DNA of 32,808 nucleotides from Anabaena catenula FACHB-362 (GTDB taxonomy: Bacteria > Cyanobacteriota > Cyanobacteriia > Cyanobacteriales > Nostocaceae): positions 1 to 32,808 of the forward strand of contig NZ_JACJTQ010000055.1 of the NCBI RefSeq assembly GCF_014698735.1. Direction: 5' to 3'. Each line of letters starts with the position of its first letter. The first letter of the stretch is position 1. Both the position numbers and the translations under genes were made by a program. Shown here in pieces: positions 1 through 7,364 of the stretch. Under the pieces are notes generated by a model. The model was not told where the DNA came from, ran no database searches, and saw nothing but the letters and a program-made list of their open reading frames with translations.

Positions 1-108
1 GGCATCTCTAACGCTTATTTTAGCGTACCAGCCAGCTACCTTTGCATTGGGGCATCTCACTTTTAAAAGCAGTGGCAGTAACACTTTAGCTATTTCCGGA
101 GATGTCTA
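1..108. mobile_element. Terminal end of an insertion sequence (right end, continues outside window)
   Basis: The stretch 97-108, read on the minus strand, is TAGACATCTCCG followed by GAAA. The same 12 bases followed by AAAA occur at 32702-32713, where they interrupt a virB10-like gene and lie just upstream of a transposase-like start codon. Matching ends at two separate break points indicate the terminal inverted repeat of one IS family. The element here would occupy 1-108 and extend leftward out of the window; it cuts the tnpB fragment at about 109. No transposase coding sequence is recognisable in these 108 bases. IS family assignment (IS5-like) rests only on the few codons visible at the other copy. 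Confidence 0.6.
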
Positions 109-386
109 TTATAAACTGCGGTAGCATGGAGAAAAGATTTCCAATTCTGATGCAAAACTATCAAAACTTGATTGCTGACTTTACTGGGTAGTGCTTTGTA
201 TGATTCATGCTGCTTTACTTGATGGTATATTTTTGTATTATCTAAATAACTGCCCTCAAGGATAAATGATTGCCTGACTAAGTAGTTAGCGTAATTGTAG
301 AGATTTTTGGAACGCCAACACAACTCATCTATCTGTTGATAGAATTGATGAGTTTTCTTGATGATGTGACGTTCAACTAATTTCAT
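90..386 (-). pseudogene. tnpB: IS200/IS605-type TnpB, N-terminal fragment
   Basis: TnpB is the RNA-guided nuclease encoded by IS200/IS605 and IS607 elements. This 98-residue reading frame has the N-terminal part of the family: the start MKLVERHIIKKTH, then CWRSKNLYNYANYLVRQ and a QNWKSF motif near residue 80. Intact TnpB is about 380-420 residues, so the catalytic RuvC part and zinc ribbon are absent. The TnpB-like sequence stops near base 109, where an unrelated IS terminus begins; the last few residues (NRHLRK) are read from that terminus. The start at 386 lies about 70 bp from the break in the oxidoreductase gene at 455, consistent with this element having inserted into that gene. Confidence 0.8.
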
Positions 387-454
387 CTATCTTCCCTAAA
401 TATGAGCATATTCTACCATTTATGAGTATATTTGGCTAGAAAATCAATGAATAT

Positions 455-919
455 TTACAACACCGCACCTAAATCGTAGCGCAAGGCAGAGGGTGGGAGA
501 GCAGTGGCACTTTTACCCAAAGGTGTCATAATTTCCTGTAGTTTGCGCCATTCTGCTACAGCTTTATCTCCCCGCAGTTGTTGTAATATTTCACAGAACT
601 GGTCAGCACCAACTTGAGCATCAAAGTAGCCTTCTGGTAAATAACAACCCCAGGTATTGTAATTGAAGCAGGGTAAATCTTCGCCAATGGCATCTAAAAC
701 TTGACGTAAGGGATTAGGTGAAGGCGTATAAGATAAACCAGAATATAAAGAGGGTCCAGACTCAAACTTGTAGCCATTGCGTTCAAAAGCATGAGCCGCA
801 CCACCGGCAATAGAGTGGCTTTCTACTACTGTGACATCAATTCCATAGCGTGCCAAGAGTGCAGCGCAACTCAATCCGCCAATACCGCTACCAATTACGA
901 CTACTTCTGTGTTATTCAT
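455..919 (-). pseudogene. FAD-dependent oxidoreductase (carotenoid desaturase/isomerase type), N-terminal fragment
   Basis: The protein starts MNNTEVVVIGSGIGGLSCAA, a classic Rossmann dinucleotide-binding motif (GxGxxG), followed by VVES at the end of the second strand and a GG motif, then the SGPSLYSGL stretch typical of phytoene-desaturase, CrtISO and retinol-saturase relatives. Such enzymes are about 500 residues long; only about 154 are present, ending LRYDLGAVL at a stop near 455. Beyond this lies the 5' flank of a tnpB fragment, so insertion of an IS200/IS605-type element probably cut the gene, and the rest is not in the window. ATG at 919 is preferred over an upstream TTG at 949 because the conserved fold starts a few residues after it. 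It is presumed inactive. Confidence 0.75.
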
Positions 920-1022
920 GAATAATTGTTGATGACTGGGCTTTTTCAAAAATCATAAATGTTGAAGTCGATAGAAAGAAAACTTAATCAGTTTCAAAAC
1001 TGACGATCATGACTCACCTGGG

Positions 1023-3317
1023 TTATGGAGAATCAAGTAAAAATTGCATTTCCTGGGCATCTTGTATCATCCCCAGATGCTTAAAACTATCCATAGCCTT
1101 AGTTGACAATTGGCGGGCTTTATCCAAGCTGCCCCACTTTTTTTCCCAGCGAGCCAGAGAACGTTGATAGCGAGCTAAACGCCGTTTATTTTTGCTGCTT
1201 TGAGCTACAGTTAAACCTTTAATTAAAAGCTGTTGAGCGCCATCGCGATCGCCTTGTTCGATCGCAATATCAGCCAGCCAATTTTGAGCAGAATTGATGA
1301 CTCGATACCAGGCAATTTTTTCTGCACTGTGCATCACTTCTTGAAAGAGTGTCTTAGCCTCAGTATATTTATGTTCTCGATAAAAGATTACCGCTCGATG
1401 ATAAAGAATAGGAATATAGTGACGGATGTGCTTTTGCTCTTCCAGATTAGCCTGATTCACCAATTGCTGTTCTATATCGAGCCATACACGTGCGTCTGTA
1501 TAGTCATTCTGTCTGATTCGCAGCCGAACAATATTCTCAGCCAAGTCAGCTTGAACACATAAGTCTGTATGTTCGCGTAAAACCCATACCCGCTGTAACA
1601 TTTCATTTGCATCTTTCAAACTTTGCGGTGAACACTCCCGAATCAACAGCCAGGTTTTGCGAATCATGATTTTCACTAAAGATGACCATTCACCTCGTCG
1701 TTCTGATTGTTCTATAAGCCATTTTAACCAATCTAGGCGATCGTCCCAATAGGCATAGAGATTTGCATAGTGGTTCAACAGCAGCCATAAATCCCTGACC
1801 TCTTGATAGTGGTCTTGGTCTTTACACCAATAAAGTACAGCCCGGAGATTCCCTTCTTCTTGCTCTAACTTATTGTAATGTATCCACTTTTCCCAATCTT
1901 CTCCGGCATAACTGTGGGCAAAATCCAGATACCATTTCACCCAACGCTGTCTTGCCTCTTTCTCAAAATCTGGATAAGCAGCTAATTCTGCCAAGGCATA
2001 CTCACGAGTCAGAGAGAGCATTTCATACCGCTTTTTGTCTGGGTTTAAATTCACTAAGGAAAGTTGTTGTAAACGTGCCAAACCATCATTGACAGAAACT
2101 GGAGCAGCTGTCAGTCCAGCCACCTCAACTAGGGCGGTTTGAATTGGAGAATCAGGAAAAATCGCCAGTGCCATTAGTAACTTGTGGGGTGGCTGTTCCT
2201 TCATTCCTTGTACTGATTGCTCAAAACAGAAACGAGCCACATCACCTGTAGCTGAAGTTAACTTCTCCAAAACAGAGTTCAGAGAATAGCCACTAGATAC
2301 TTGACCGATTGCATAAACAATGGCCAGGGGAATTCCTCCAGTGCGATTGTAAAGTAGCTCAGATTCCTCCTTGTTAAGGACTATACCTTTTTCTTCCGCT
2401 TGTTGTTGAATCAACTGTAAACCATCATCTGGGGGTAAGTTTCGCAGACTAATTGGTAGCAAAGCAATCCGTTCGCGAGTAGTAATTACTACTTTGACGC
2501 AAATCGGCAGATTATATAGAAACTCTATAACCTGATCCCGATCTTCTATAGTCTCCATATTGTCCACAATCAGTAGTGTTCGCTGTTTTGAAAGACTTTG
2601 GCGTACACGGTCAAATTGGTCATTGGGAGGAGATTGAATAATGGTTGGGTCGCCCAAAGCATGGGCAATCTCTCGAAAAATATCGCGCAGGTTACGCTGT
2701 CCTTGTTGCCGTCGCAAAATACTATCAGGAATGAGTTCCTGTTGTTTAGCAGAGGTGAAAATAATCGCATCAAATTTCGTTAGGCCAACAAGGTTTTCAC
2801 GACTAGCTTTTAAGCATAAGTAAGCAGCTTCTAATACCAACGCCGTTTTACCTACACCACCAATGCCATGCACCGTAATCATGTGAGCGCCATGATCTGG
2901 TGACAAGCGTTCTAGTAGCTTCTTCATATCCGCCTCGCGGCCAATAAATTCTGTGTAGGTTGGTGATGGCAAATTTTGGGGAATGGAGCGAATTTTGAGA
3001 GCAGATATAACAGAACCTCTGCGATATCCATGCCTTTCCAGAACGTAAACGAGGTTACTTGACTTGACAGTGTTATTTGGCTCTCCTGTTAAAGTTTCAA
3101 TATCTCGATATATGTTGCTCAGAACAGTTCTGACGGCAGCGTTACCCTTGTGTAAATCCTTGCAAAGCTTCGTTAAGCTATACCCACACAGTAACCCCAA
3201 TAACAAGTCTTTCTTAGTATTTTGCCTATATCGCTCTTGAATTTTAGCTTCCAAGTCCGTCAGTAACCGATCTACATCCCAGTCCTTCAAAACCTTGCGA
3301 TACCAAGTTTTGGACAT
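1023..3317 (-). CDS. STAND-class NB-ARC ATPase with N-terminal HTH-like domain and C-terminal TPR-like repeats
   Basis: A signal-transduction ATPase of the STAND group, 764 residues from the chosen ATG. The N-terminal ~90 residues resemble the HTH-like domain found at the start of many cyanobacterial NB-ARC proteins (vWA-MoxR-associated type). The NB-ARC module follows: FIGRE at about 125, Walker A GIGGVGKT at about 151-158, Walker B LLIVDN with Asp at about 252, an ITTRER sensor motif, and GGIPLAI. The C-terminal half is helical with paired Tyr/Ala/Leu spacing typical of TPR repeats. ATG 3317 has a good ribosome site (GAGG, 8 bases upstream); ATG 3344 and GTG 3353 are alternatives. Family members sense a ligand and oligomerise; some act in defence or regulated cell death. 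No effector domain is visible, so the output is unknown. Confidence 0.85.
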   Translation of the reverse strand: MSKTWYRKVLKDWDVDRLLTDLEAKIQERYRQNTKKDLLLGLLCGYSLTKLCKDLHKGNAAVRTVLSNIYRDIETLTGEPNNTVKSSNLVYVLERHGYRRGSVISALKIRSIPQNLPSPTYTEFIGREADMKKLLERLSPDHGAHMITVHGIGGVGKTALVLEAAYLCLKASRENLVGLTKFDAIIFTSAKQQELIPDSILRRQQGQRNLRDIFREIAHALGDPTIIQSPPNDQFDRVRQSLSKQRTLLIVDNMETIEDRDQVIEFLYNLPICVKVVITTRERIALLPISLRNLPPDDGLQLIQQQAEEKGIVLNKEESELLYNRTGGIPLAIVYAIGQVSSGYSLNSVLEKLTSATGDVARFCFEQSVQGMKEQPPHKLLMALAIFPDSPIQTALVEVAGLTAAPVSVNDGLARLQQLSLVNLNPDKKRYEMLSLTREYALAELAAYPDFEKEARQRWVKWYLDFAHSYAGEDWEKWIHYNKLEQEEGNLRAVLYWCKDQDHYQEVRDLWLLLNHYANLYAYWDDRLDWLKWLIEQSERRGEWSSLVKIMIRKTWLLIRECSPQSLKDANEMLQRVWVLREHTDLCVQADLAENIVRLRIRQNDYTDARVWLDIEQQLVNQANLEEQKHIRHYIPILYHRAVIFYREHKYTEAKTLFQEVMHSAEKIAWYRVINSAQNWLADIAIEQGDRDGAQQLLIKGLTVAQSSKNKRRLARYQRSLARWEKKWGSLDKARQLSTKAMDSFKHLGMIQDAQEMQFLLDSP

Positions 3318-3405
3318 ATTCCACCCCTCTGACTGACTTGACATAAATATCACCCAATAAGTCTGTCATCAATGTCATATTAGCAACATTTTAACCAACA
3401 AGGCT

Positions 3406-3431
3406 TTAACAAATTATTGACAATTTGTTAA
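3406..3431. promoter_or_regulatory. Perfect 10-bp inverted repeat in the divergent intergenic region
   Basis: TTAACAAATT and its exact complement AATTTGTTAA are separated by 6 bases. The site lies between two divergently oriented genes (starts at 3317 and 3578). Its symmetry and position suggest an operator for a dimeric regulator that could control one or both genes. It is AT-rich and has no T-tract, so a terminator is unlikely. No regulator is identified. Confidence 0.5.
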
Positions 3432-3577
3432 CTTTGCTAATTGTCTGTTTGTAGTCAATTCAGTAGTTTAATCTTTAAACCACTTATTCTCAGTATCCAG
3501 CAGGGTGCAGACATAAGGAACTGCTCAATGCCCTACAAAAAATCTGCTTTTGACACTTTACTACGTAGGAGCGCCAA

Positions 3578-4423
3578 ATGAATAGACTACTTAAATCCTT
3601 CAATATCTTGTTTCAGATCAAACAACCCCGACTTTATTTCCCAGCAGAAAAACAAGTCTGTGTATTCAATAAACGTCCTATCATTTACCGTGGCTTTACG
3701 CCCAATTCTGTAGAAGATTCAATCATTGAATTGCAAAAACGTTTATATGCTCAGGGTCTTCTGGCAAATGTTAGTGGTAGATTTGATTCAGAAACAGAAG
3801 AAGCTGTCAAAGAATTCCAGAAAAAAAATAACCTTCTAGTTGATGGAATAGTTGGTCCATTGAGTTGGGCTTGCCTTATCTACCCAAAGCTTTATCGCCA
3901 TCAGAAAAATATATCTCTAGAATTACAAGATGCAGTTAAAGAAGTGCAAAATATCCTTTATGAAGAAGGATTTTCTCAGAAGAAACCTGATGGATATTTT
4001 GACAGAGAAACAGAAAAAGCTGTTAAACGCTTCCAAAATATCTATGGCTTGAAAAACGATGGTATTGTTGGTGCTGCAACTTGGTCTGTATTATTGGGAA
4101 TGCGACAAAAAATAGACCAAAGCTTCCCCCAATTAATTTATTTGTTATCGCCTCAATCCTGGTTTTTGTGGAATCAATTTTTAATGATATCTTGCATTCT
4201 ACTGGGTATTTATTATAGTCCTCTACCCGGTTCTGAACCTACATTTAGTAAAGCTTTAGCGACTGCTTATGGACTTACCTGTATAGTACCTTTTTTGTTA
4301 GATTGTTTACCATTAAAGCAGTCAAAACAACCAATTTTCCCGGTTTTGCAATATGCTCCGTATGTATTAACTGGTATTTTTTGGAAGCCGATTCTCAATT
4401 TTGTCGGTACATTGTTTAATTAA
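3578..4423 (+). CDS. Protein with two peptidoglycan-binding repeats and a C-terminal membrane region
   Basis: The protein has 281 residues. Two PG_binding_1 repeats are visible at about 47-100 and 117-174, each with the pattern LQxxL..G.......G.FD.ET..AVK.FQ......DGIVG..TW. Such repeats bind cell-wall peptidoglycan. They are followed by three hydrophobic stretches (about 196-213, 225-244 and 255-275) that look membrane-spanning. There is no catalytic hydrolase domain and no convincing N-terminal signal peptide, so how the binding repeats reach the periplasm is unclear. ATG 3578 has a strong ribosome site (TAGGAG, 6 bases upstream). It may anchor the wall to a membrane or act as a sensor; this is inference. 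Confidence 0.85.
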   Translation: MNRLLKSFNILFQIKQPRLYFPAEKQVCVFNKRPIIYRGFTPNSVEDSIIELQKRLYAQGLLANVSGRFDSETEEAVKEFQKKNNLLVDGIVGPLSWACLIYPKLYRHQKNISLELQDAVKEVQNILYEEGFSQKKPDGYFDRETEKAVKRFQNIYGLKNDGIVGAATWSVLLGMRQKIDQSFPQLIYLLSPQSWFLWNQFLMISCILLGIYYSPLPGSEPTFSKALATAYGLTCIVPFLLDCLPLKQSKQPIFPVLQYAPYVLTGIFWKPILNFVGTLFN

Positions 4424-4596
4424 TCATTTGGAACTGGAATAAATGCTGGGCGTTCGTCTCATGGGGGCGCTCTGCACCATCGCTAATTTTGGCTTAATTC
4501 CTCCTGTCTAGACTCTGTGTTAGAGATTGCTGCTAACCCTTTTCAATCAAAGTGGGAATCAAAAAAATAATTTCCTAATTTTCAAATCCATATTTC

Positions 4597-4725
4597 TTAG
4601 AGTGTTCCAAACAATAAATGATCCAAAACCAGAAATTGCTTCATTCCGCTCTGCTCCATATGGCTAACGCCACGCTCCGCGAACGCAATGACAATTGGGC
4701 ATTTTTTTACTTGGAATACTCTTAA
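4597..4725. repeat. MITE-like element with imperfect terminal inverted repeats
   Basis: The left end TTAGAGTGTTCCAA (4597-4610) matches, inverted and with one mismatch and a one-base offset, TTGGAATACTCTTAA (4711-4725). The 129-bp segment has no coding potential. It contains the extragenic motif GGCTAACGCCACGC (about 4660-4676), a type common in Nostoc-like genomes, and an inner ATTGC...GCAAT pairing. It occupies part of the 513-bp gene-free gap 4424-4936; the rest of that gap contains only the palindromic stretch noted at 4812-4862 and AT-rich sequence. Confidence 0.5.
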
Positions 4726-4811
4726 AGGTTTGAACCTTTTATTACTAACAAAATATGGCGAATATTTTGAAACATTAATAAATCGCCAAAACCCTTGTAA
4801 AATGAAGGTTA

Positions 4812-4862
4812 TGGCTATAGCTTGCGTGACGACGCAGGAGTCATACGCTTGGCGTTAGCTAT
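4812..4862. repeat. Extragenic palindromic repeat
   Basis: The segment begins GGCTATAGCTTGCG and ends GCTTGGCGTTAGCTAT, which can fold back imperfectly with internal GACGACGCAGGAGTC. The motif TGGCGTTAGC is the inverse of GCTAACGCCA at about 4662, so both belong to the same family of cyanobacterial interspersed palindromes. No gene function is assigned. Confidence 0.4.
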
Positions 4863-4936
4863 CAAATTTTGCGTTGCCGAAAGTGACGAAAGAGGGATAA
4901 CAAACAGAAATGTTTAATTTATGACAAATCAACAAA

Positions 4937-5566
4937 TCATTTTACTTGAAAAGCTTTTTTTGGCAGATAAGACTGACGATAATTGTTCTTTGCCATCAGC
5001 CTAGCTTCACGCCTTGTCCAACATTTTTGTAAAGGTACATCAGCCAATCTTTGCAGCATCATAAACACACTATTATCTCCTGTCAACTTAGCAATTGTTT
5101 GAGCAATAACCTTACAACAATTCCAAGGATGACGCACCACCTGAATTTCTGCAAACCTGATTACACCCCAATTCCGTTCCAAGAAAAAACGGTTACGAAT
5201 TTTATCATCATCAACATCAATACAGTGGTGAGGTTTCCCTGTATTTCCAGTATAAGGTTCATCAATTTCAATATCCAAAGCTAACCCAGATGAGTGATGA
5301 TAAAAGATAAAATCAGCCGAGTAGCGGAGAGCATAACCTGGAATTTCAAACTCAACCGCTTGACAAATTAAATTTCCAGGAAAACCTGCCAGTAAATGCC
5401 GAAAAAATTGCTTTTCACTCACTCCTTGCTTGGCTGTACTCTTATCATCTGGTAATGCAACACATCCTTGAAACGAAGCTTTGAGATGCTTCTGTCCTTG
5501 ATTACCACTCCTTAATCGCTTGGCTAACGGTGGATAAAGAATTAGCGGATAATAAGCAGTAGACAT
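4937..5566 (-). CDS. Putative PD-(D/E)XK nuclease-like protein (DUF559/Vsr-like pattern)
   Basis: The protein has about 209 residues from ATG 5566 (a TTG at 5602 is possible but has no ribosome site). The central segment reads ADFIFYHHSSGLALDIEID, then DDDKIRNRFFLERNWGVIRF. An acidic residue before a strand, an E-x-D-like end of the next strand, then D..R...L...G..V.RF is the pattern of very short patch repair and DUF559-type endonuclease folds, where these residues bind metal and fix the helix after the core. The canonical lysine is replaced by other residues, so catalysis is uncertain. Flanking genes are small unknown proteins on the same strand. A role in DNA processing of the element is inference. 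Confidence 0.55.
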   Translation of the reverse strand: MSTAYYPLILYPPLAKRLRSGNQGQKHLKASFQGCVALPDDKSTAKQGVSEKQFFRHLLAGFPGNLICQAVEFEIPGYALRYSADFIFYHHSSGLALDIEIDEPYTGNTGKPHHCIDVDDDKIRNRFFLERNWGVIRFAEIQVVRHPWNCCKVIAQTIAKLTGDNSVFMMLQRLADVPLQKCWTRREARLMAKNNYRQSYLPKKAFQVK

Positions 5567-5635
5567 AACCAAATAACCACACCTTTTGTAAAAATTTACC
5601 AATTCAAAAGCAGTGGAATTAAGTATAAGTAATAT

Positions 5636-5902
5636 TTAAAAACTATCCAATCTAATATCTTTCCAAATATCAGAAACCTGCCATCCCGTCTTGCCAACAG
5701 AGTGAACTATGGGATTATCTCGTAAAGGAATATAATTAGGTTCTTGATATTCTATCCCTACTTTTGGCTGTTCTGCACCTGTTACTTCTTCTATATTATT
5801 CACAAAATCAACTTGCAAATTTGATTCTTTAGTTTCCTTTTTAGTCTCCTTGTTTATTTTCGTTTCTTGAACTAGCTTTTCAGATTTTTTGATGAGTTTC
5901 AT
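5636..5902 (-). CDS. Small hypothetical charged protein
   Basis: An 88-residue protein with a Lys/Glu-rich first third (many KETK-type steps) that is probably helical, then a more ordered end containing KVGIEYQEPNYIPLRDNP and GWQVSDIWKDI. It has no membrane segment, signal peptide or recognised domain. It is followed on the same strand, 69 bases downstream, by the nuclease-like gene starting at 5566, so the two may be co-transcribed. The ribosome site before ATG 5902 is weak. The mixed composition and aromatic-rich C-terminus suggest a real gene, but no function can be given. Confidence 0.5.
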   Translation of the reverse strand: MKLIKKSEKLVQETKINKETKKETKESNLQVDFVNNIEEVTGAEQPKVGIEYQEPNYIPLRDNPIVHSVGKTGWQVSDIWKDIRLDSF

Positions 5903-5990
5903 ATCTATTGACAGGTTTAACTTTTGATATTGACAAAATAACGAACAGAGGACACAAAATTAACTTAAAAAAGTGGGATACAAACACAGA

Positions 5991-6063
5991 TAAACCCCGT
6001 TCAAGTTGAAACCTATAGTTTTTCTATGGCGCACACTCAAGTTTTCAAAATGGATGGAGTTTA
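5991..6063. repeat. MITE-like element, short copy (TAAACCCC family)
   Basis: The left end TAAACCCCGTTCAAGTTGAA faces the right end TTTTCAAAATGGATGGAGTTTA, so the ends form an imperfect inverted repeat of about 23 bp. The inner CCTATAGTTTTT also occurs, inverted, at the right end of a longer copy at 17761-17881. Two copies with the same ends and different lengths argue for a mobile non-autonomous element. It lies 45 bases upstream of the gene starting at 6109. Confidence 0.65.
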
Positions 6064-6108
6064 GATGCGCTACCGCGCTCAAATTGATGGCGTTATGCAA
6101 CCCAAACA

Positions 6109-6312
6109 ATGCAACAACTGAAAGTAATTGTAACAGAAAGTGTAACCACACTTAAACCTAAGTTGACTGCCGTGACTGAGCAAAATAATCAAGTTACACA
6201 AAAGGTCATTTCCGATTTATGCCTTGATACTAATTTAGATTCAGGCACGATAGCTATTCTAAACCAAATTGAAGCTGAACATAACTACTATCAAACTTGT
6301 GGCAGGTGGTAA
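6109..6312 (+). CDS. Small hypothetical protein preceding a Gp157-like gene
   Basis: A 67-residue protein with a Val/Thr-rich start (QQLKVIVTESVTTLKPKLTAV) and a C-terminal half that looks helical. No recognised domain, signal peptide or membrane span. The next gene starts 2 bases after this one stops, and its ribosome site (AGGTGG) lies inside the last codons of this gene, so the two are probably translated together. No convincing ribosome site is seen before ATG 6109, and the true start may be different. Its small size and unknown family keep confidence moderate. Confidence 0.5.
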   Translation: MQQLKVIVTESVTTLKPKLTAVTEQNNQVTQKVISDLCLDTNLDSGTIAILNQIEAEHNYYQTCGRW

Positions 6313-6314
6313 TC

Positions 6315-6893
6315 ATGGTTTTATCACTCGCTCAACAATCTTTAGCAGGATTATCCCAAACTGCTGCTCATCTCTGGGAACAGCTAACCAATTGTCAGAT
6401 TCCTGAAGAGGAAACTGCTATCATCACTGCTATTTGGGAAACTCAAGAAGTACAATCAGAAGCTGTTGATATCCAAGCCGAATTAGCATTGCAATTAGAT
6501 GCAGAAATAGCAGCTATTAAGCAACGACTAGAACATCTCAAAGCCGTGCATCAATCAGCACTATTAAGACTAGAACGGTGGCGACAGAAATTAGATGAAA
6601 CCATTTTAGAACATAATGCCACAGGAATTATCCCTGAGCAAATAGTTGGTAATTCACTGCGGATCACAATTAAAGAAAATCCACCGAGTTGTGATGTACT
6701 TATAGATGCAGAAAAATTGCCTTTAAAATATCGCAGAGAAAAGACTGTTTACTCAGCAGACAAGAAAGCAATTATTGCTGCTTGGAAGAAAGGAATTCCT
6801 GTGGATGGTACTCATGTTGAACGTAAGCGGCGAGTTGTTTATGCCTTGACAGCAACAGCAATTCAAGACTTCAAAGATTCACTCTTACCTTAG
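6315..6893 (+). CDS. Siphovirus Gp157-like protein
   Basis: The protein has 192 residues from ATG 6315, which follows GGCAGGTGGTAATC, a good ribosome site. The N-terminal half is a long helical region with a coiled-coil look (about residues 50-105). The C-terminal half has the family signature: SLRITIKENPPSCDVLIDAEKLP, then KYRREKTVYSADKKAIIAAWKKG and a final basic strand. Gp157-like proteins are common in siphoviruses and plasmids; the founding member was linked to phage resistance in Streptococcus thermophilus, and others sit beside recombination or single-strand-binding genes. Here the upstream partner is the small gene at 6109-6312. Precise activity is unknown. Confidence 0.8.
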   Translation: MVLSLAQQSLAGLSQTAAHLWEQLTNCQIPEEETAIITAIWETQEVQSEAVDIQAELALQLDAEIAAIKQRLEHLKAVHQSALLRLERWRQKLDETILEHNATGIIPEQIVGNSLRITIKENPPSCDVLIDAEKLPLKYRREKTVYSADKKAIIAAWKKGIPVDGTHVERKRRVVYALTATAIQDFKDSLLP

Positions 6894-7101
6894 TTGTTTC
6901 CTCAACTAATTCAGGACTTACGCAGCTATTGTTGTTGAGGTCAGGAATAGGGCATAGCGCATTATGGTATTGGAGATTTTTCAAATTGCCGATGCCCCGC
7001 CCAAACCCCTGATTTCTCTTACTCTGAGCTTGACACTCCCCCCACTTCTAGTCGGGGGATTCTTGGTTCACTGAGCCAACTTATCTGAACCTGTCGCCCT
7101 C
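6894..7101. other. Gene-free stretch with IS200/IS605 right-end debris
   Basis: No gene is supported here. The motif ATTCAGGACTTACGCA (about 6909-6924) is a sequence often repeated in Nostoc-type genomes. From about 7030 onward the sequence is the 3' flank of the tnpB remnant, including a fold-back at 7038-7058. Together with 7102-7364 this makes a gap of about 470 bases between intact genes, filled by transposon remains. Confidence 0.5.
7038..7058. repeat. Subterminal hairpin of IS200/IS605-type right end
   Basis: CCCCC at 7038-7042 pairs with GGGGG at 7054-7058; inside, ACT and AGT also pair around a TCT loop. It lies about 45 bases past the stop of the tnpB remnant, where IS200/IS605 elements carry the folded end recognised by TnpA and the 3' part of the omega RNA. 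This location supports the assignment. Confidence 0.55.
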
Positions 7102-7263
7102 TCAACAGAGGTCGTTCTCTCCCCAAGCGTTAGTTTCCGTATGCCCTACGGTACTTAGTCCCTTAGCGAAAATATTCAGTGCAGCATTCTCATCCCGATC
7201 TAAAACTGTTCCGCAATGGGGGCATTCGTGAGTTCTAGTTGACAAAGTTTTAACAACTACCAT
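7102..7263 (-). pseudogene. tnpB: IS200/IS605-type TnpB, C-terminal fragment
   Basis: Reading the minus strand toward the stop at 7102-7104 gives VVVKTLSTRTHECPHCG then TVLDRDENAALNIFAKGLSTVGHTETNAWGEN. This is the end of TnpB: the second CxxC of the zinc ribbon (CPHC) and the last RuvC aspartate in DRDENAA. The first CxxC is not present; upstream the frame runs into a hairpin at 7280-7316 and then non-TnpB sequence, so the gene is a 3' remnant of about 55 codons. It is unrelated to the N-terminal fragment at 90-386, which lies 7 kb away. Confidence 0.8.
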
Positions 7264-7279
7264 CCCACCCCTCAAGGAC

Positions 7280-7316
7280 GTAGCATCCTGAAAATTTCGG
7301 CTTTTCAGGATACTAC
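7280..7316. terminator. Strong hairpin downstream of the response regulator gene
   Basis: GTAGCATCCTGAAAA (7280-7294) and TTTTCAGGATACTAC (7302-7316) pair over 15 bases with one mismatch around a 7-base loop. A second small stem, GTGGG/CCCAC, sits at 7319-7339. The pair lies 26-85 bases past the stop codon of the minus-strand regulator gene, so it may end that transcript, although no T-run follows. Alternatively it is a small palindromic insertion in the tnpB remnant. Confidence 0.4.
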
Positions 7317-7364
7317 TGGTGGGCTTTCAAACTTCCCACTATTTCTTGTAACTAAAGAGTAACT

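Noticed and set aside
2-124. Open frame on the plus strand ending ...LAISGDVYYKLR at 124
   Set aside because: It runs across an IS terminus into the opposite-strand tnpB fragment, so it joins two unrelated sequences; no family match.
5960-6151. 63-codon minus-strand frame
   Set aside because: It overlaps a MITE-like repeat and the start of the plus-strand gene at 6109; no supporting pattern.
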